64,000 bases of DNA from Tuctoria greenei (taxonomy: Eukaryota; Streptophyta; Magnoliopsida; Poales; Poaceae). The stretch's first letter is position 1; each line of letters opens with the position of its first letter. The position numbers and the translations under genes were made by a program. Positions 11,118 to 23,196 of the stretch are shown piece by piece. The notes under the pieces were generated by a model. The model had not been told where the DNA came from and searched no databases. It saw only the letters and a program-made list of their open reading frames with translations. The DNA is taken from contig JAYESD010000001.1 in the NCBI GenBank assembly GCA_036927565.1, positions 74,109,751 through 74,173,750 of the forward strand, given 5' to 3'.

Positions 11118-12296
11118 TGTGAGACCTATGTGTGCTGAATACATTGGCTTTGATAATAAAAGTTTTGAATGCTGCCATAACATCTTTTGGCAAGGTCTGA
11201 CTCTAGCTCTGAGCTTCTGCAAGGTACGACAATAGGTCCGACATTCTTTGTCTAGATCCGACATGTTTTTGGGTAGCTCCAGTGAGCTTTGTTTTTAGCT
11301 CTGGCATGTCTCTGATAACTCCGGCATGTCTTTGTTAAGCTCTGATATGTTTTGCTAGGTCCAACTTATGTTGGTTAGCTCCGACATATTTTTCTAGCTC
11401 CGACTTTTGGGATGACTAGTTCCGACTAGTTTTGGTTAGCTCCAGCGCTAGGCTCCGGCGCTAGGTTGTACTAGCTTTGGTAAGCTCCGGCACAAGCTAC
11501 GGTTAGCTTTGGCAAGGTTCGGAGCTTGATCGTAATGTTCCAAATTTTCATGTGAAATGTTTCGAACTTGCTTTACACTTATGGAAAGGTTGCTTAGTAT
11601 TCTTTTACTAAGTTTATGGTGTGTTTTGGTGGTTAAGGATTTTGTTGTGCTTTGCAACATGCTTGTGTGAGGTGCTCACGTAAGGAGTTGTAGTTTCGGT
11701 ACTAACTTGAGTCAAGTCGCGGACTTGGGCTCGTACATATTGGTTGTTTATTCATGTGCAGGTGTTGCTTGAGTTCAAGAAATGGCTGGTGACGGGATCC
11801 TTTGAACTATCTTAAGGAGAAGATGAGGTTCAACAACAAAGTTCGGGAGGAATTGTCGTTGAATTGATCGGGAGGTTGCGTAGCATGTTTAAATCAAGAA
11901 CAATGCATATGAAGGTATCGTGGACGTCATTGGAAGATGTTTGCACCTGTGCGAGGAGTGCATGGACGTGGCTACATGGTTCCGAGGCGTGGTGAATAGA
12001 TGTGGACGTAAAGAATTGGTCGGAAAGGTCCAACCGACTAGGTTATGGACTCAGGCTGTGGCTGAATCGGGTTTGACTCAAATATGGAATGTTTTGAGTT
12101 GGTTATGATAGAATTTCGTGTGGGTCACGAATTTGAGTTGTTTGAGGAATGTGGGATACGTTTCTAAGGTGTTTGGAAGTCTTAATATTGCTTCTATCTG
12201 CGTATAGAAGAGTCTTAAGCAGTTATGGAAAGTTTTGATTCGTGAACGGAGTAGAATTAGAGTCCTGATTTGAGTTGAGTTGGCTTTCGAGCTGGT

Positions 12297-12304
12297 TATA
12301 TAAG
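12297..12304 (+). promoter_or_regulatory. TATA box in the 5' LTR of element B
   Basis: TATATAAG, conserved in the 3' LTR at 31529-31536. It lies upstream of the shared leader in the R/U5 part of the LTR. The CACTA element lies downstream of it, so any transcript from this LTR would have to run through the insert. Confidence 0.6.
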
Positions 12305-12465
12305 GAAGGGAGGCCTGGAGCTCATGGTGCACGACTTTGGGGCTGTTCCTCTTGTGTTCTATTGAATAAAATTCATAGTTTGAAGGAACTTTTGTGCCTT
12401 GTTCGTCCGACTTGTTCCAGAAACTTTTTAACTCATCGAGTTTCAGGACAGCACTACCTTTCGTC

Positions 12466-13721
12466 CACTACTACAAAATGCTTCATCGCAGGCGGTTCTA
12501 AACATATTATCGCATACGGTTTTAAAAACCGCCTGTAACGAAGAGCCTGTGAAAATGATCGATTAACACAGGCGGTGGCATAATCCGCCTGTGAAACTAC
12601 ATTTTCACAGGAGGTTTTTAATAAAAAACCGCCTGTGAAAATATATTTTCACAGGCGGTCGATAATAAAAAACTGCCTGTGAAAATTCATTTTCACAGAT
12701 GGTTTTTAATTAAAAACCGCCTGTGAAAATGGCTAGTGAAACAAAAAAAAATTCACATGTGCCGCCGGGAGTCAGAAGAGGCTGCGCCGCCTGGAGGCCG
12801 CCGCGTTGCTGGGAGCCAGAAGAGCGCCGCCAAGTGTCGAAGGAGGTCGCACCGCCGAGAGCTGGAGGAGCCGTGCCGCCCGAAGCCCAACGAGGCCGTG
12901 CCGCTTGGAGCTGGAGGAGCCGCACCGTCGAGAGCCTGAGGTAGACCGCGCCACCGGGTGCCCGAGGTAGACCGCGCCGGATATGTGCCCGCGCTCACGC
13001 CGGCAGGGCGCACGCTCGCCGGGAGGCGCGCCAGAGCCGCGCCGCCGGGAGCCCGAGGTAGATTGTGCCAGATTTGCGTCCGTGCTCGCGTCGGCATGGC
13101 TCACGCTCGTCGAGAGGCCGCGCCGGAGCCACCGAGGTCTGGAGCAACCGAAGTTGCGCCTTGAGAGAGGTCGCCGACAGCCACGCCGCCAAGAGCCCAA
13201 GGTAGACTGTGCCAGATCCGCGCCCGTGATCGCGTCGGCAGGGCTCGCACTCGTCGGGAGGCCGCGCTGGAGCTGCCGAGGTCTGGAGCAACCGAAGTCG
13301 CACCGAGGCCACCGGCAGCCGCGCCTTGGGAGATGCCACCGGAAGTCGTACCTTGGGAGGCTGACGGAGGATCACGGACTGAACCGTGGCTGCTGCTGTT
13401 ATAGACACATCTATCGTGCGGCTTCTAAACTGAGTCGTTGGATCGATAAGCAGTGGACAATGGAGATACGAAGTCCAAGAGTGATCCATGGGATGAAGCA
13501 GCGGACCAATGAGGAGCCATCATTATCACAGGCGGTTTTTTTGTTACGCACCGTGTGTGAAAATCATTATATTTTCATAGGCGGTTGTTTGTTACAGACC
13601 GCCTGTGATATTCTATTATCACAGGCAGTTATTAACTCATCTGACATCACAGGCGGCACTTTTAATGGACCGTCTGTAAAAAAATATAGAAGCGCCTGTA
13701 AAAATGTTTTTTGTAGTAGTG
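12466..13721. mobile_element. Non-autonomous CACTA transposon in the LTR of element B
   Basis: The ends are a perfect 13-base inverted repeat, CACTACTACAAAA at 12466 and its complement ending at 13721. The insert is flanked by a 3-bp duplication GTC (12463-12465 and 13722-13724). The other LTR of B is uninterrupted at this point. The subterminal regions (12485-12735 and 13525-13700) are packed with direct and inverted copies of ACAGGCGG / CCGCCTGT next to TTTTCAC or GTGAAAA, the expected transposase-binding type of repeat. The centre (12750-13420) is very GC-rich with diverged tandem repeats. No transposase is present. Confidence 0.92.
12930..13320. repeat. GC-rich diverged tandem repeats inside the CACTA element
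   Basis: Three partly degenerate units of about 110-145 bases can be followed. Each begins around a GAGGTAGAC/T-like box (12948-12975, about 13050 and about 13197). Each continues through a CGCTC(A)CGC..GGCAGGGC segment and a GGAGGC(G/C)GCGC segment. The last two units also share GAGGTCTGGAGCAACCGAAG. A long open frame exists through part of this region but runs out of the transposon into the LTR, so I do not call it a gene. Confidence 0.6.
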
Positions 13722-14176
13722 GTCGGTGGTTTTATCGTAACTCGAGTTTTACAGATCCAATTGACGTAATTCTTTTTGGGTTGTCTTCAAAACTTGATTA
13801 TATATCATCTGTCAAAATTTCACGGTCATTGGATTTGTGGTTTCTGATCTACACGAGTTTCTTTGCAGCATTCCATAACTGTTTTTTTCGGGTAGGACAG
13901 ATTGACCTTTGTTCTATCTTTCGATCATAACTTGATTTTCTCTCGACAGATTTGAGTGATTCTTTTTGTTCTTTCTTCATTACTTGATTCTCTCTGATAT
14001 ATATCACTTTTTTTCACGGTGAAACACGTTTAGATTAGTTTCACACACGATTTCTCTAACAGATCGTTTTTCTACCGAAGGGGTTGGGATTTAATTGTTT
14101 CCGCTGCGTAAGATTTTTTAAATCTACCATTCACCCCACCTCTGGTAGATTTTCACGTGCTCTTCGATCATAAAAT

Positions 14177-14189
14177 TGGTATCAGAGCC
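14177..14189 (+). promoter_or_regulatory. Primer binding site (initiator tRNA-Met) of element B
   Basis: TGGTATCAGAGCC lies two to three bases after the LTR end. It is the standard copia primer site. Confidence 0.85.
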
Positions 14190-14236
14190 ATGGTGCTCTA
14201 ATCATTGTGATTTGCACGTGTTTTTGACTAATCATC

Positions 14237-15760
14237 ATGGAGAAATACTCCGCCAAACCTTGTGTGTTTGCTGGTATTGATTTTCAGGTTTGGAAGGCAC
14301 ACATGGAGGCTTTTATCCAGGCGCAAGGCTTCGCAATATGGGAGAAGGTGTACAAGCCTTACAAAGTGCCACCAAATGATCAAGTTACAGCTACAAACCT
14401 ACGGGGCGTCGACAACAACAACAAAGCCCGAAACTTGATCATCCAAGGACTCACTCAGAGCGACTTCAACCGCGTTGCACATCTCTGATCGGCATACGAT
14501 GTATGGAGAGCACTTTGTGACTATCACGAAGGATCCAACACGATCAAGGAGGTAAGGCAAGACATGTTCAACAAAGAATACATGCGCTTCGAGATGAACC
14601 CGGTAAGTCCATTGATAATCTCTTTGCTCGCTTTAACATAATGCCCTAACCTTTCAGGTTCTACTTCCCGAGAAGAAAAACGATCAAGGATGAAGCACTC
14701 CTCAACAAATGATAACAAGAAGAAGAAGGGCTTTACAGGTCGCCAACTGGTGAACAGTTTTATCTTCGCACTCCAGGAACTTGGCTCAAGCGATGTGGAC
14801 ATTGGAAGTGACGAAGATGAAGATGATTTGGCCAACTTATGCTTCATGACGGGCAAAACAAGATCAAGATCAAGTCAGGAGGATGCAGAACACAACAGTG
14901 ATGACGATGAGGTATGTTCTACCTGTAATGAAATGTGTGAGGCAATTTCTCGTGCAACTATTGTTGTTAAGAAAAATGACAAAAATCTTAGGGATAATGC
15001 TGCTAAAATTGAATCACTAGAATTGGAATCAACCATTGGAAAACCTTGATTCCTAGTGATGATTCTTGTCCCTCGTGTGATTTAATCTATGAACAATGGT
15101 CCACATTAAGAACTGCACATTCCTCTACTCTAGATAGACTTGAACTTGAAATTGAAAAGAACAAAAAGCTTGCTGCACTTGACATTGGAAATTTAAAAGA
15201 TTCTTCTTGTTCTACAATTGATTTGCATTGTTCTAGTTGTGATGATCTTGAAAAGAAACTAAAAAATGCTATAAATGAAATTTCAATATTGAATAATGCT
15301 TTACGTTCTCATGAAGTTAAATATTGTTCCGATAGCAAAATAAAAGGAAAAACTTCATGTGAAAATTGCCTTGATCTGTCCAATAAACTTGATAACATGC
15401 ATAGGACATTAGATCAGTTTTGTAATGGGAATAAGAATCTAAACTTGCTGCTGAATTATTCCAAGTCCTGCAATGGTAAAACTTGTTTAGGTTTTGATTC
15501 TCATGCTCATGCTAAGGAACATCCACCTAAAATTGTATAGTCATTAGGAAGTGGTTTGATTCAAACAGTTCCTAAACAAAAGAAGTGGTTTTCAAATCTG
15601 CAGGAGTGTTGTCTCATTCGGTTTCAAATAAAATATTGCTTGCTCATCTAGACATGAACACAAAGTTAAATTTCATTGTACCTACTATGGTAGAGATGGT
15701 CATGTCATAGATTTTTGTTATAGACTAGCTAAACAACAGAAAAGGGAAAGAATGATTGCT
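14237..15760 (+). pseudogene. gag: Element B gag (degenerate)
   Basis: The start MEKYSAKPCVFAG leads into a copia gag domain (FQVWKAHMEAF at about 14285). A TGA at 14486-14488 follows, then further frame changes near 14600-14700. The next parts are an acidic, coiled-coil-like segment (14690-15049) and a Cys-rich repeat segment (15046-15540), where CSTCNE, CPSCDL, CSSCDD and CENCLD recur. A zinc-knuckle remnant lies at about 15675-15720, in which the second Cys is replaced by Tyr (C-T-Y-Y-G). It would package element RNA; here it is broken in at least four places. Confidence 0.78.
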
Positions 15761-16059
15761 AGATCTCATAACTTTCATGCAAAATGTGTTGTGCATATTA
15801 AACCGAACGCCAGGAACATGCAACCTGCTATTATGAGTCAAAAATATTCAAAGTTTACCTCCGGACCTTCTGTTTTTGCCTCCAGAGCTACTGATTTTTG
15901 TGCTACTCAAGTAACATCTTATAGGTCAGTAGTTAAGAGTAAAAAACCTCAAACTTTGACTCGTAAACCTGCTGATTTATCTAAGTTTTCCCGTGTTTTT
16001 CCTGCTGCATGACATATGACTGAGTACTGGATTCCTAAATGCCTTTTGACTAACCCAAG

Positions 16060-19000
16060 TATTGAGTCATCGACGTATTGTGCTTCTATGTAGGTTACAC
16101 GTTTCAGGAAGGATATCATTTGGATTGTGGATTCAGGTTGCTCACGCCACATGACCGGTAACAAAGATTGGTTCTCCTCCCTCTCTTTTGTGTCACGTGT
16201 AGAGAATGTTACTTTTGCTGATAATTCTTTGACTCCTATAATTGCTAAGGGTTTGGTTAGAGTAAATGATCACTACAATTTGAAGGATGTGGCACTTGTC
16301 AAAAATTTGAAATAGAACTTGCTTTCTGTTTCACAATTGCTAGATGAAAATCTGGAAGTTATTTTCAATAAAAACTGCTGCAAAGTTGTAGGTTCAAATA
16401 GTGAGCTTATTTTTAACATGTCTCGGTCTAGAAGAGTTTTTAAAGCTGATTTTGATATGTCTTCCTCTAAGTATAGGTGTCTAGTTGCTAATGATTCAAA
16501 GGACTTATATTTTTGGCATCGTAGACTTGGTCACGTAGGCTTTGATTACCTAACGTGTGTTAGTACTCTTGATCGCATATGTGGGCTGCCTAAGCTTAAA
16601 GGGGACAAAGAAATTGTGTGCTCTTCTCGTAGACATGCTAAGATGGTTACAAGTTCTTATACTCCTCTCACAATTATCATGACAACTGAACCGTGTCAAT
16701 TTTTGCACCTTGACTCCGTAGGACCTTCACGTGTTCAGTCCTTCAGAGGTAAATGGTATGTTCTTATGATTGTTGATGATGATTCTAGATACTCTTGGGT
16801 TTACTTTATGGCATCTAAGAATGAATCTTTTAGTCACTTGAGAACTTTATTTCTTAGATTATCAATTGATCACACAGGATCTTTAAAAGCAATTAGAAGT
16901 GATAACGGAACTGAATTTAAAAATCAATCTTTTGATCACTTTTGTGCTCAAAATGGAATAGATCATCAATTTTCTTGACCATATGTACCTCAAAAAATGG
17001 TGTTGTAGAAAGAAAGAACAAAACCTTAGTTGAGATGGCTAGGACTATGCTTGATGAATATCAAACTCCTAGGAAATTTTTGTTCTGATGCGATTGCAAC
17101 CGCTTGTTATGTCTCAAATCGTGTTTTCTTGCGTGCTAAGTTAGGTAAAACACCATATGAGCTCCGGTTTGGAAATAGGCCTAGTTTTATGCACTTTCGG
17201 GTCTTTGGTTGCAAATGATTTGTTAAGAAACATGGTAATCTTGATAAATTTGAACCTAGATCCATTGATAGCATGTTTCTTGGTTATCCATCTCATACTA
17301 GAGGCCACCATGTGCTTTTACTTGACAGTAACAAAATTGTGGAGACTTTTGAAGTGTCTTTGATGAATCTAGTCCAGGTACTAGCTCAAACATTGCAGGT
17401 CCAGATCCATATCCGCGGAGGGAGAGCATTTTCGTTGAAGATGAGGAAGAGGTGGAGCTGCTGCCCGAAAATTCAGCAGCTAATGACATTGTCCGAGCTC
17501 CTGATTTTGATTCACAGGCAGCACCGACGACCACCATTGCTGGTCCAGATCCTCCTCAAGTCACAAGCTCATCGATTTGTGATGAACATGAAGAAGAAGA
17601 AGCTTGTGAAGTGTCAACTCCCCTCTAGGTTCTCAAAATTCATCCTTCACAACAGATTATTGGAAGCTTGCACAAACGATTTACACGGTCCAGGTTTTGC
17701 GATCCAAACTCTCATGCTCATTCTGCTTTTGTTGCTTCTTTTGAACCCAAAGATATATCACACACACTCACTAATGAATCTTGGATTATTGCTATGCAAG
17801 AAGAGTTAGAAAATTTTGAAAGAAATAATTTTTGGAAACTTGTACCTCCTCCTCAAGGTCACACTTTAATTGGAACTAAATGGGTGTTTAAAAATAAACA
17901 AAGTGAGGATGGGGTTGTGGTTAGGAATAAGGCAAGGTTGGTTTCTCAAGGTTTCACTCAAGTTGAAGTTCTAGATTTTGATGAAACTTTTGATCCTGTT
18001 GCAAGATTAGAAGCCATAAGAATTTTGTTAGCTTTTGCTGCATCTAATGGTTTTAAGCTATATCAAATGGATGTTAAAAGTGCTTTTCTTAATGGCTACA
18101 CATATGAGGAGGTTTATGTCAAACAACCACCGGGTTTTGAAAATTCAGATTTTCCTAATCATGTTTACAAACTGTCCAAAGATTTGTACTGTCTCAAACA
18201 AGCCCCTAGAGCATGGTATGATAGGTTAAAAACATTCTTACTTGAAAAGGGGTTTACCATGGGCAAGATTGATAAAACTCTTTTTGTGCTTAAGCATGGC
18301 AATGACTCATTATTCGTTCATGTGTAAGTGGATGATATTATATTTGGTTGTGCTTCTCATGATCTTGTGTCCAAGTTTTCAGCTATGATGAGTTGAGAAT
18401 TTGAGATGAGTATGATGGGAGAATTCATGTAATTTTTGGGGCTGCAAATCAAGCAAACCAAGGAGGGTACCTTTGTGCATCAAACGAAGTATACAAAACA
18501 ACTCCTAAGGCGCTTCAACATGGACAAAAGCAAGCCTCTTCGGACACCAATGGGAACAACAACAACACTTGAACTTGATGAAGATGTTGAACCCGTGGAT
18601 CAAAAAGAATATAGAAGCATGATCTGATCACTATTGTACCTAACGGCATCAAGACCGAACATACAATTCACCGTATGTCTTTGTACACGGTTTCAAGCCT
18701 CCCCACGTGCTTCACATCATCAAGCCGTCAAAAGGATTCTCAGGTACTTACATGGAACTCTAAAATTTGATATTTTTCTTCCTTCTTCCTCAAGCGTTAC
18801 TTTGAAAGCTTTTTCGGATGCTGATTTTGGGGGTTGTAGGATTGATAGGAAAAGTACTTCCGGTGCTTGTCATTTTCTTGGTAATTCTCTTGTTGCTTGG
18901 TCCTCTAGAAAACAAAGCTCAGTTGCACAATCCACGGCTGAATCTGAATATGTAGCTACTACTAGTGCTTGCTCACAAATTTTTTGGATTGTTCAAACAT

Positions 19001-19278
19001 TTAAGGACTATGGGGTTGATCTAGATAGTGTTCCACTGTTTTGTGACTACACTAGTGCTATTTGCATTGCTAAAAACCCTGTGCAACATTCTAGAACTAA
19101 GCACATTGATATTAGGTATCACTTTCTCCGTGATAATGTTGAAAAAGGAAACATTGTGCTTCACCATGTAAATACCGAACAACAATTGGCCGACATTGTT
19201 ACAAAACCTTTGGATTTCACTCGTTTTTGTTACATTCGTAGTGAAATAGGGGTTATGCATCCTCATGACTTACATTGA
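16060..19278 (+). pseudogene. pol: Element B pol: protease, integrase, RT and RNase H (degenerate)
   Basis: The protease block WIVDSGCSRHMTG is at 16120-16158. Integrase follows (16319-16978) with HRRLGHVG, first Asp in HLDSVGPS and second Asp in RSDNGTEF. A one-base shift near 16995 separates the block with the catalytic Glu. RT runs from 17780 with GTKWVF, KSAFLNG and LKQAPRAWY; its YVDD tyrosine is a TAA stop at 18325-18327, directly before V-D-D. Further stops at about 18394, 18428 and 18627 precede an intact RNase H frame (18634-19278) with DADFGGC, RKSTSGACHF and SRTKHIDIR. Domain order integrase-RT-RNase H proves the copia superfamily. The copy is inactive. Confidence 0.88.
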
Positions 19279-20484
19279 GGGGGAGTTTTCAAACCCTAAA
19301 AGTCTATGTGTGAATCTGAAATTAAAATAATATGAGCATAGTATTTCATACATATATGACTTTGTGATTCCTTTTACATGCTGAAAGTTCTTACTACATT
19401 ACTCATGTTATACATTTTGTAGTATTTGCCATGCCTAGTAATTGGAATAATTACTTACACTAAAACTGGTAATGGTCGAACTTTCTTGCTATTTTGAACT
19501 TGTTGCATGCTCACATGTGCTTTTAATCATAAAGAATTAATCAAGTAATCAACTCACTTGTTGAGTTTTTGTGAACAAATATAAGTTGAGAAAAGGTCAA
19601 GAGAATATGCATGCATCGCACTTCTCCTTTTGAGATGGCTTATCATTGCACTTAGATATGAACTTGGAAGAAGTTGTGTATGACTAAAACCATGTCCTTA
19701 AGCTTCTGATTGTCATGTTGCCCATAAACTTTCCTGCCTCATATGAGAATGGAAAACTGGAAGATTTTCTGCATCGGTGGATGAATAATCACGAACATAA
19801 GAATTTCTGGTTTAGCATGTTCCCAGAAAGAAGATACTTTTTTTCCATTCGAGAAACGAGCCCGCAGAACGATGTAACCATGCTGGCAGTACTATGATTG
19901 CCTTAGAGCGCAGATGTTTCTGTCCCTAGGAACGTGATGCTTAGGTGCGAGGTAAAACACAAGCAGGAGATCAGAGGGTCAATGTCTTCAGACTAGCCAT
20001 CTGTCCTTGGCTTCTGTACCCTTCTTTCTAATCAATTTAGACCTTAAATGAATAGAACTACCCATTTTTCTATCTATATTGCGATGTCTCACTTGGAATG
20101 GAATGCAGTACGTTGATCCAGACTGACCGGACCTACTTCAATTTAGTAAGGTTTCTCTTTGACGTATCCACAGTTTCCGCTTTTTCCAGGTGAAGAGTGC
20201 ACAATTGAGGGAGCTTTGACTTTCTTTCCTTTCCCACATAGGCTTGACTTGGTTGGTTAGAATAAGGCAGATGCACATATAATCTCTTACAAATATCATA
20301 TGATCTAAATTTGTGCCTTGAAAAATAATAAAATGCAGCAACAAGTGTCATGCTTTCAGGTATTGAAATAGTTAAGTTTGTGAGATCATGACTTGCTTAA
20401 ATTGAAAATTACATTTGATCTCTAGCATGGCTTACACTACTTTATGTATCTCATTGTTGTGATAGTGTAAGTTACTTGATAGTA
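19279..20484 (+). other. Non-coding tail of element B (left piece)
   Basis: A GAGGGGGAG tract follows the pol stop directly. The rest is AT-rich with no supported gene, apart from a probable mitochondrial fragment near 19730-19880. Element C begins at 20485 after TAGTA. The tail resumes at 30079. Confidence 0.7.
19730..19880 (+). pseudogene. ccmFN: Probable nuclear copy of a mitochondrial ccmFN fragment
   Basis: About 50 codons read ENGKLEDFLHRWM, HEHKNFWFSMFPE and RRYFFSIRET in one frame, ending shortly after in a stop. I recognise this as close to a conserved internal segment of plant mitochondrial CcmFN, a subunit of the cytochrome c haem lyase. The identification rests on memory of the family, not on a search. 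The flanks up to about 20330 have a base composition unlike the surrounding AT-rich tail and may also be mitochondrial, but I cannot place them. The normal protein would be far longer, so this is a fragment. Confidence 0.55.
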
Positions 20485-23196
20485 TGTGGGGATCGGAATC
20501 TCGACATCCGAGGATCTCATTGGGTGGTGTCGTGCGATGCGACACCCAACAGTATACAAGAATAGAACCTGAATAAAGTACAAGACGAAGTCTTTTATTT
20601 ATCATACAGTGGAAGTTTTACAATACTAGCAGAAGGAAAGAAACATATATATCATAGCTACGCTCTCAGCACTAGCTATGCAAAAGCAAAGTTATCCATG
20701 CCTTGGATACTTTGCACTAGCAACACTCAATTACGGCGCCGTGCAGGGTTCCCACTCGGCTGTACACCCTGGAGGGGGTGCAACCTCATCATCAAACCCT
20801 TCATCCATTATATAACCTACAAAAACTCGTTAACTGCAAACGTGAGCATAAGGCTCAGCAAGACTAACCCGTCTCACTAGACATATGCAAAGGGGACACT
20901 AAACATAGGTAAGGTGAAGCATAAATGACTCGCCTACAAGTGGATCCTTATAATCAGGTTTTATGTAGCAAATGACATTCTCCAGGCATGACACATCATG
21001 GGTTCCACAATCAAACAAGAAATGCTCTGCCGATGATATGACATGCCCAGAGCACATAATGCTATTACAGCTAAAGTATGGGGAAACTGTAAACTTTAAT
21101 GTGACTATCTCTAAATCATACAAGGTTGCAAAGTAATTATAATTCAATACAATATGATTTTCTGGCTTCTTTAGTATTTACTACGTCACCGCTCAGTGAA
21201 CAAGTGGTACTCTATTTCCGCGAGGGATGGTGATTGCAATCAGAACACACCCGGACAACACGACACATACGCACTTTCGGAAATGCCAGCGAGTACTTCG
21301 CGCAGTACCTACGTAACACTTCAGTACTAGTCGTATATGGCAACCTTTCGCGAGACACTCAAATGCCAAACCGGTCGATCCGTGACGAGCAGGAGGTCCC
21401 TGCATGGGGCGTACTCTAACGTGCCCACCAGCGGATTTACACCTTGTTGCCCTCAACCCACACCTATAAAACTGAACGGTATGCCTCGACACCCAAGTGA
21501 CCAAGCGATGTCAGTTTACTGGAGCCCATATGTCCATTAAGTTGCCGGTACAAGTCAAACTTGTCCGAAGGGGCTGCATACGGACGGGCCTTAATCGACA
21601 CAGGCAGGGCTATGCGACCGAGACTCAATTCTCGCCGCTTCCTATCCATTCCTTACCCGGTCTCAATTTCATTATATTAAGCCATTTTCTATATAACCAA
21701 TCCTGTGAGATATGTCCTACATCTTTTGCGAGTAGATTCCAACTACTCGACTTCTACCGAATTTTCTATGCATTAGCAAAGCAGTTACTATAGGTCAAAC
21801 TGTAACTCGTTCCCACCAATCCCTGGGATTTTTGGCCATGCAAGTGGAGTATCAATCATCCTAAACGTAATGCACAATTCATAGACTACTCATCATAGTG
21901 ATAAAGTAAAATTTTATAAACGACTTAAATGCAAACCGAGGCTTGCCTGGATGCAGGTCCGAGTCAGGGTTAGTATCAGGAAGGTACACTTCCACTGCCT
22001 CCGGTGCCTCCTCGACATCAGTCACTACACGTCATGCACACAATATGGTATATGAATGATTTTGAAATAATGACTATAAAAATTATACAAATTAACATCT
22101 AATGATCATAGCAAGTGATGATCTTAATTGGCTTTGGGACTTTTTTGAGACATACTAATGACTATGATAGAGATTTTTGGCAAAGAGCAAAAGATAATCA
22201 AAGTGGTTAAGCCCTTTGGCAATTATTTACTAATTGAATAAGCTTAACTAATTATCTTTCAGTTTTGGAACTGAATTTGGCCTAGAAGATTAGGTCAAAT
22301 AAATCTCAAATTTCTACAGGAGCTAGTATATGACAAAGGAAATGTTCAGTCCAAATTTGGGGTATAACAAAGCAACTGAACATCTGGCATAATTCAATCA
22401 AAGAACAAGATGATTGAATTAAACAGGATGTTATACAGGGTCTCGTACTCATCCAACTGTACAGCCTGTTTGCTTGGGGTGTAAAGATCATACAGGATTT
22501 TATTTGGGATTTTTAGGGCAATTCTTCTGGGAGAAACTGAATTTAGAAAAGGATACTATTTTCTGAATACAGTTTTGGAAGAAAACTGAACCAGCAGGAA
22601 AGAATTGGAAATCTGACCAAACTAAACAGGTTCAATGGCTCCCAAATTTTTTCTGGTAAGTAAGAATAGGTCAAGGTACTTTATGTGAATTTTGGGGATT
22701 TTTCCAGTGGAAGTTTCATCAGGAAAAATTGTGTTTGTATTTGGAAAGATTATTTTCTACAGATTTTAAAATTATGTTTCACAGAACCTATCTGGTACTA
22801 AAAGAAACTAGAGCTCAAGGGCTTTCAAACAAAATTTGTTTGAAGATTTTTGGAGTAGTCTACGGAGAGATATTCAATTTAGAAGTTTGAACAATTTTCT
22901 GGAATTAATTTAATAAAATATTGGCGCCAGAATTCAAATACAATCAGGTGGGTCCCATGGGCCACGTGGCGTGCTCTGGTCAATGCAACACCGTGGTCCA
23001 CAGATTTCTTTGCACGCAGCCGCACGGAATCCCAGCCGCACCGTGATCCCGCAGCTACTGGCAGGTGAGCCCCACGGGGTTGTCTCCCACCTCGGGCCAA
23101 CGCCCGCGCGAGGCGGCGACTCGCTGGCGAGCTCGCCACCAGCTAAACCGACGGGCCAATCTCGCCCAAACTCGCCGCCTGGGGGTTTTTGGAGTC
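20485..23196 (-). repeat. 3' LTR of element C, truncated
   Basis: This is collinear with 26068 to about 28773. Homology stops at a GGAGTCG shared by both copies. To the right, the left copy continues into the internal gene, whereas the right copy continues for another 1.3 kb of LTR. The missing part includes the LTR start and presumably the purine tract. Confidence 0.85.

Larger units (their letters stand above)
11118..14174 (+). repeat. 5' LTR of element B, containing the CACTA insert
   Basis: This matches the 3' LTR (30343-32143) on both sides of 12466-13721. After removal of the insert and one GTC it is 1798 bases against 1801 in the 3' copy. The first 450 bases hold many copies of a TAGCTCCGAC-like motif (about 11197-11530). 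A TATA box lies at 12297-12304. Confidence 0.9.

Noticed and set aside
12983..13930. A 315-codon open frame over the CACTA core
   Set aside because: It begins inside GC-rich tandem repeats, crosses the transposon end at 13721 and continues in non-coding LTR sequence. GC-rich repeats lack stops by composition; no protein feature is visible.
14177..14189. tRNA gene at the primer sites
   Set aside because: Only the 12-18 bases complementary to a tRNA 3' end are present. No cloverleaf can be formed from the flanks at any of the primer sites.
21190..21650. Open frames repeated at 21.2-21.8 kb and 26.8-27.4 kb as a duplicated gene
   Set aside because: Both copies lie at the same position in the two LTRs of C, and the frames differ by stops. 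They are LTR sequence.
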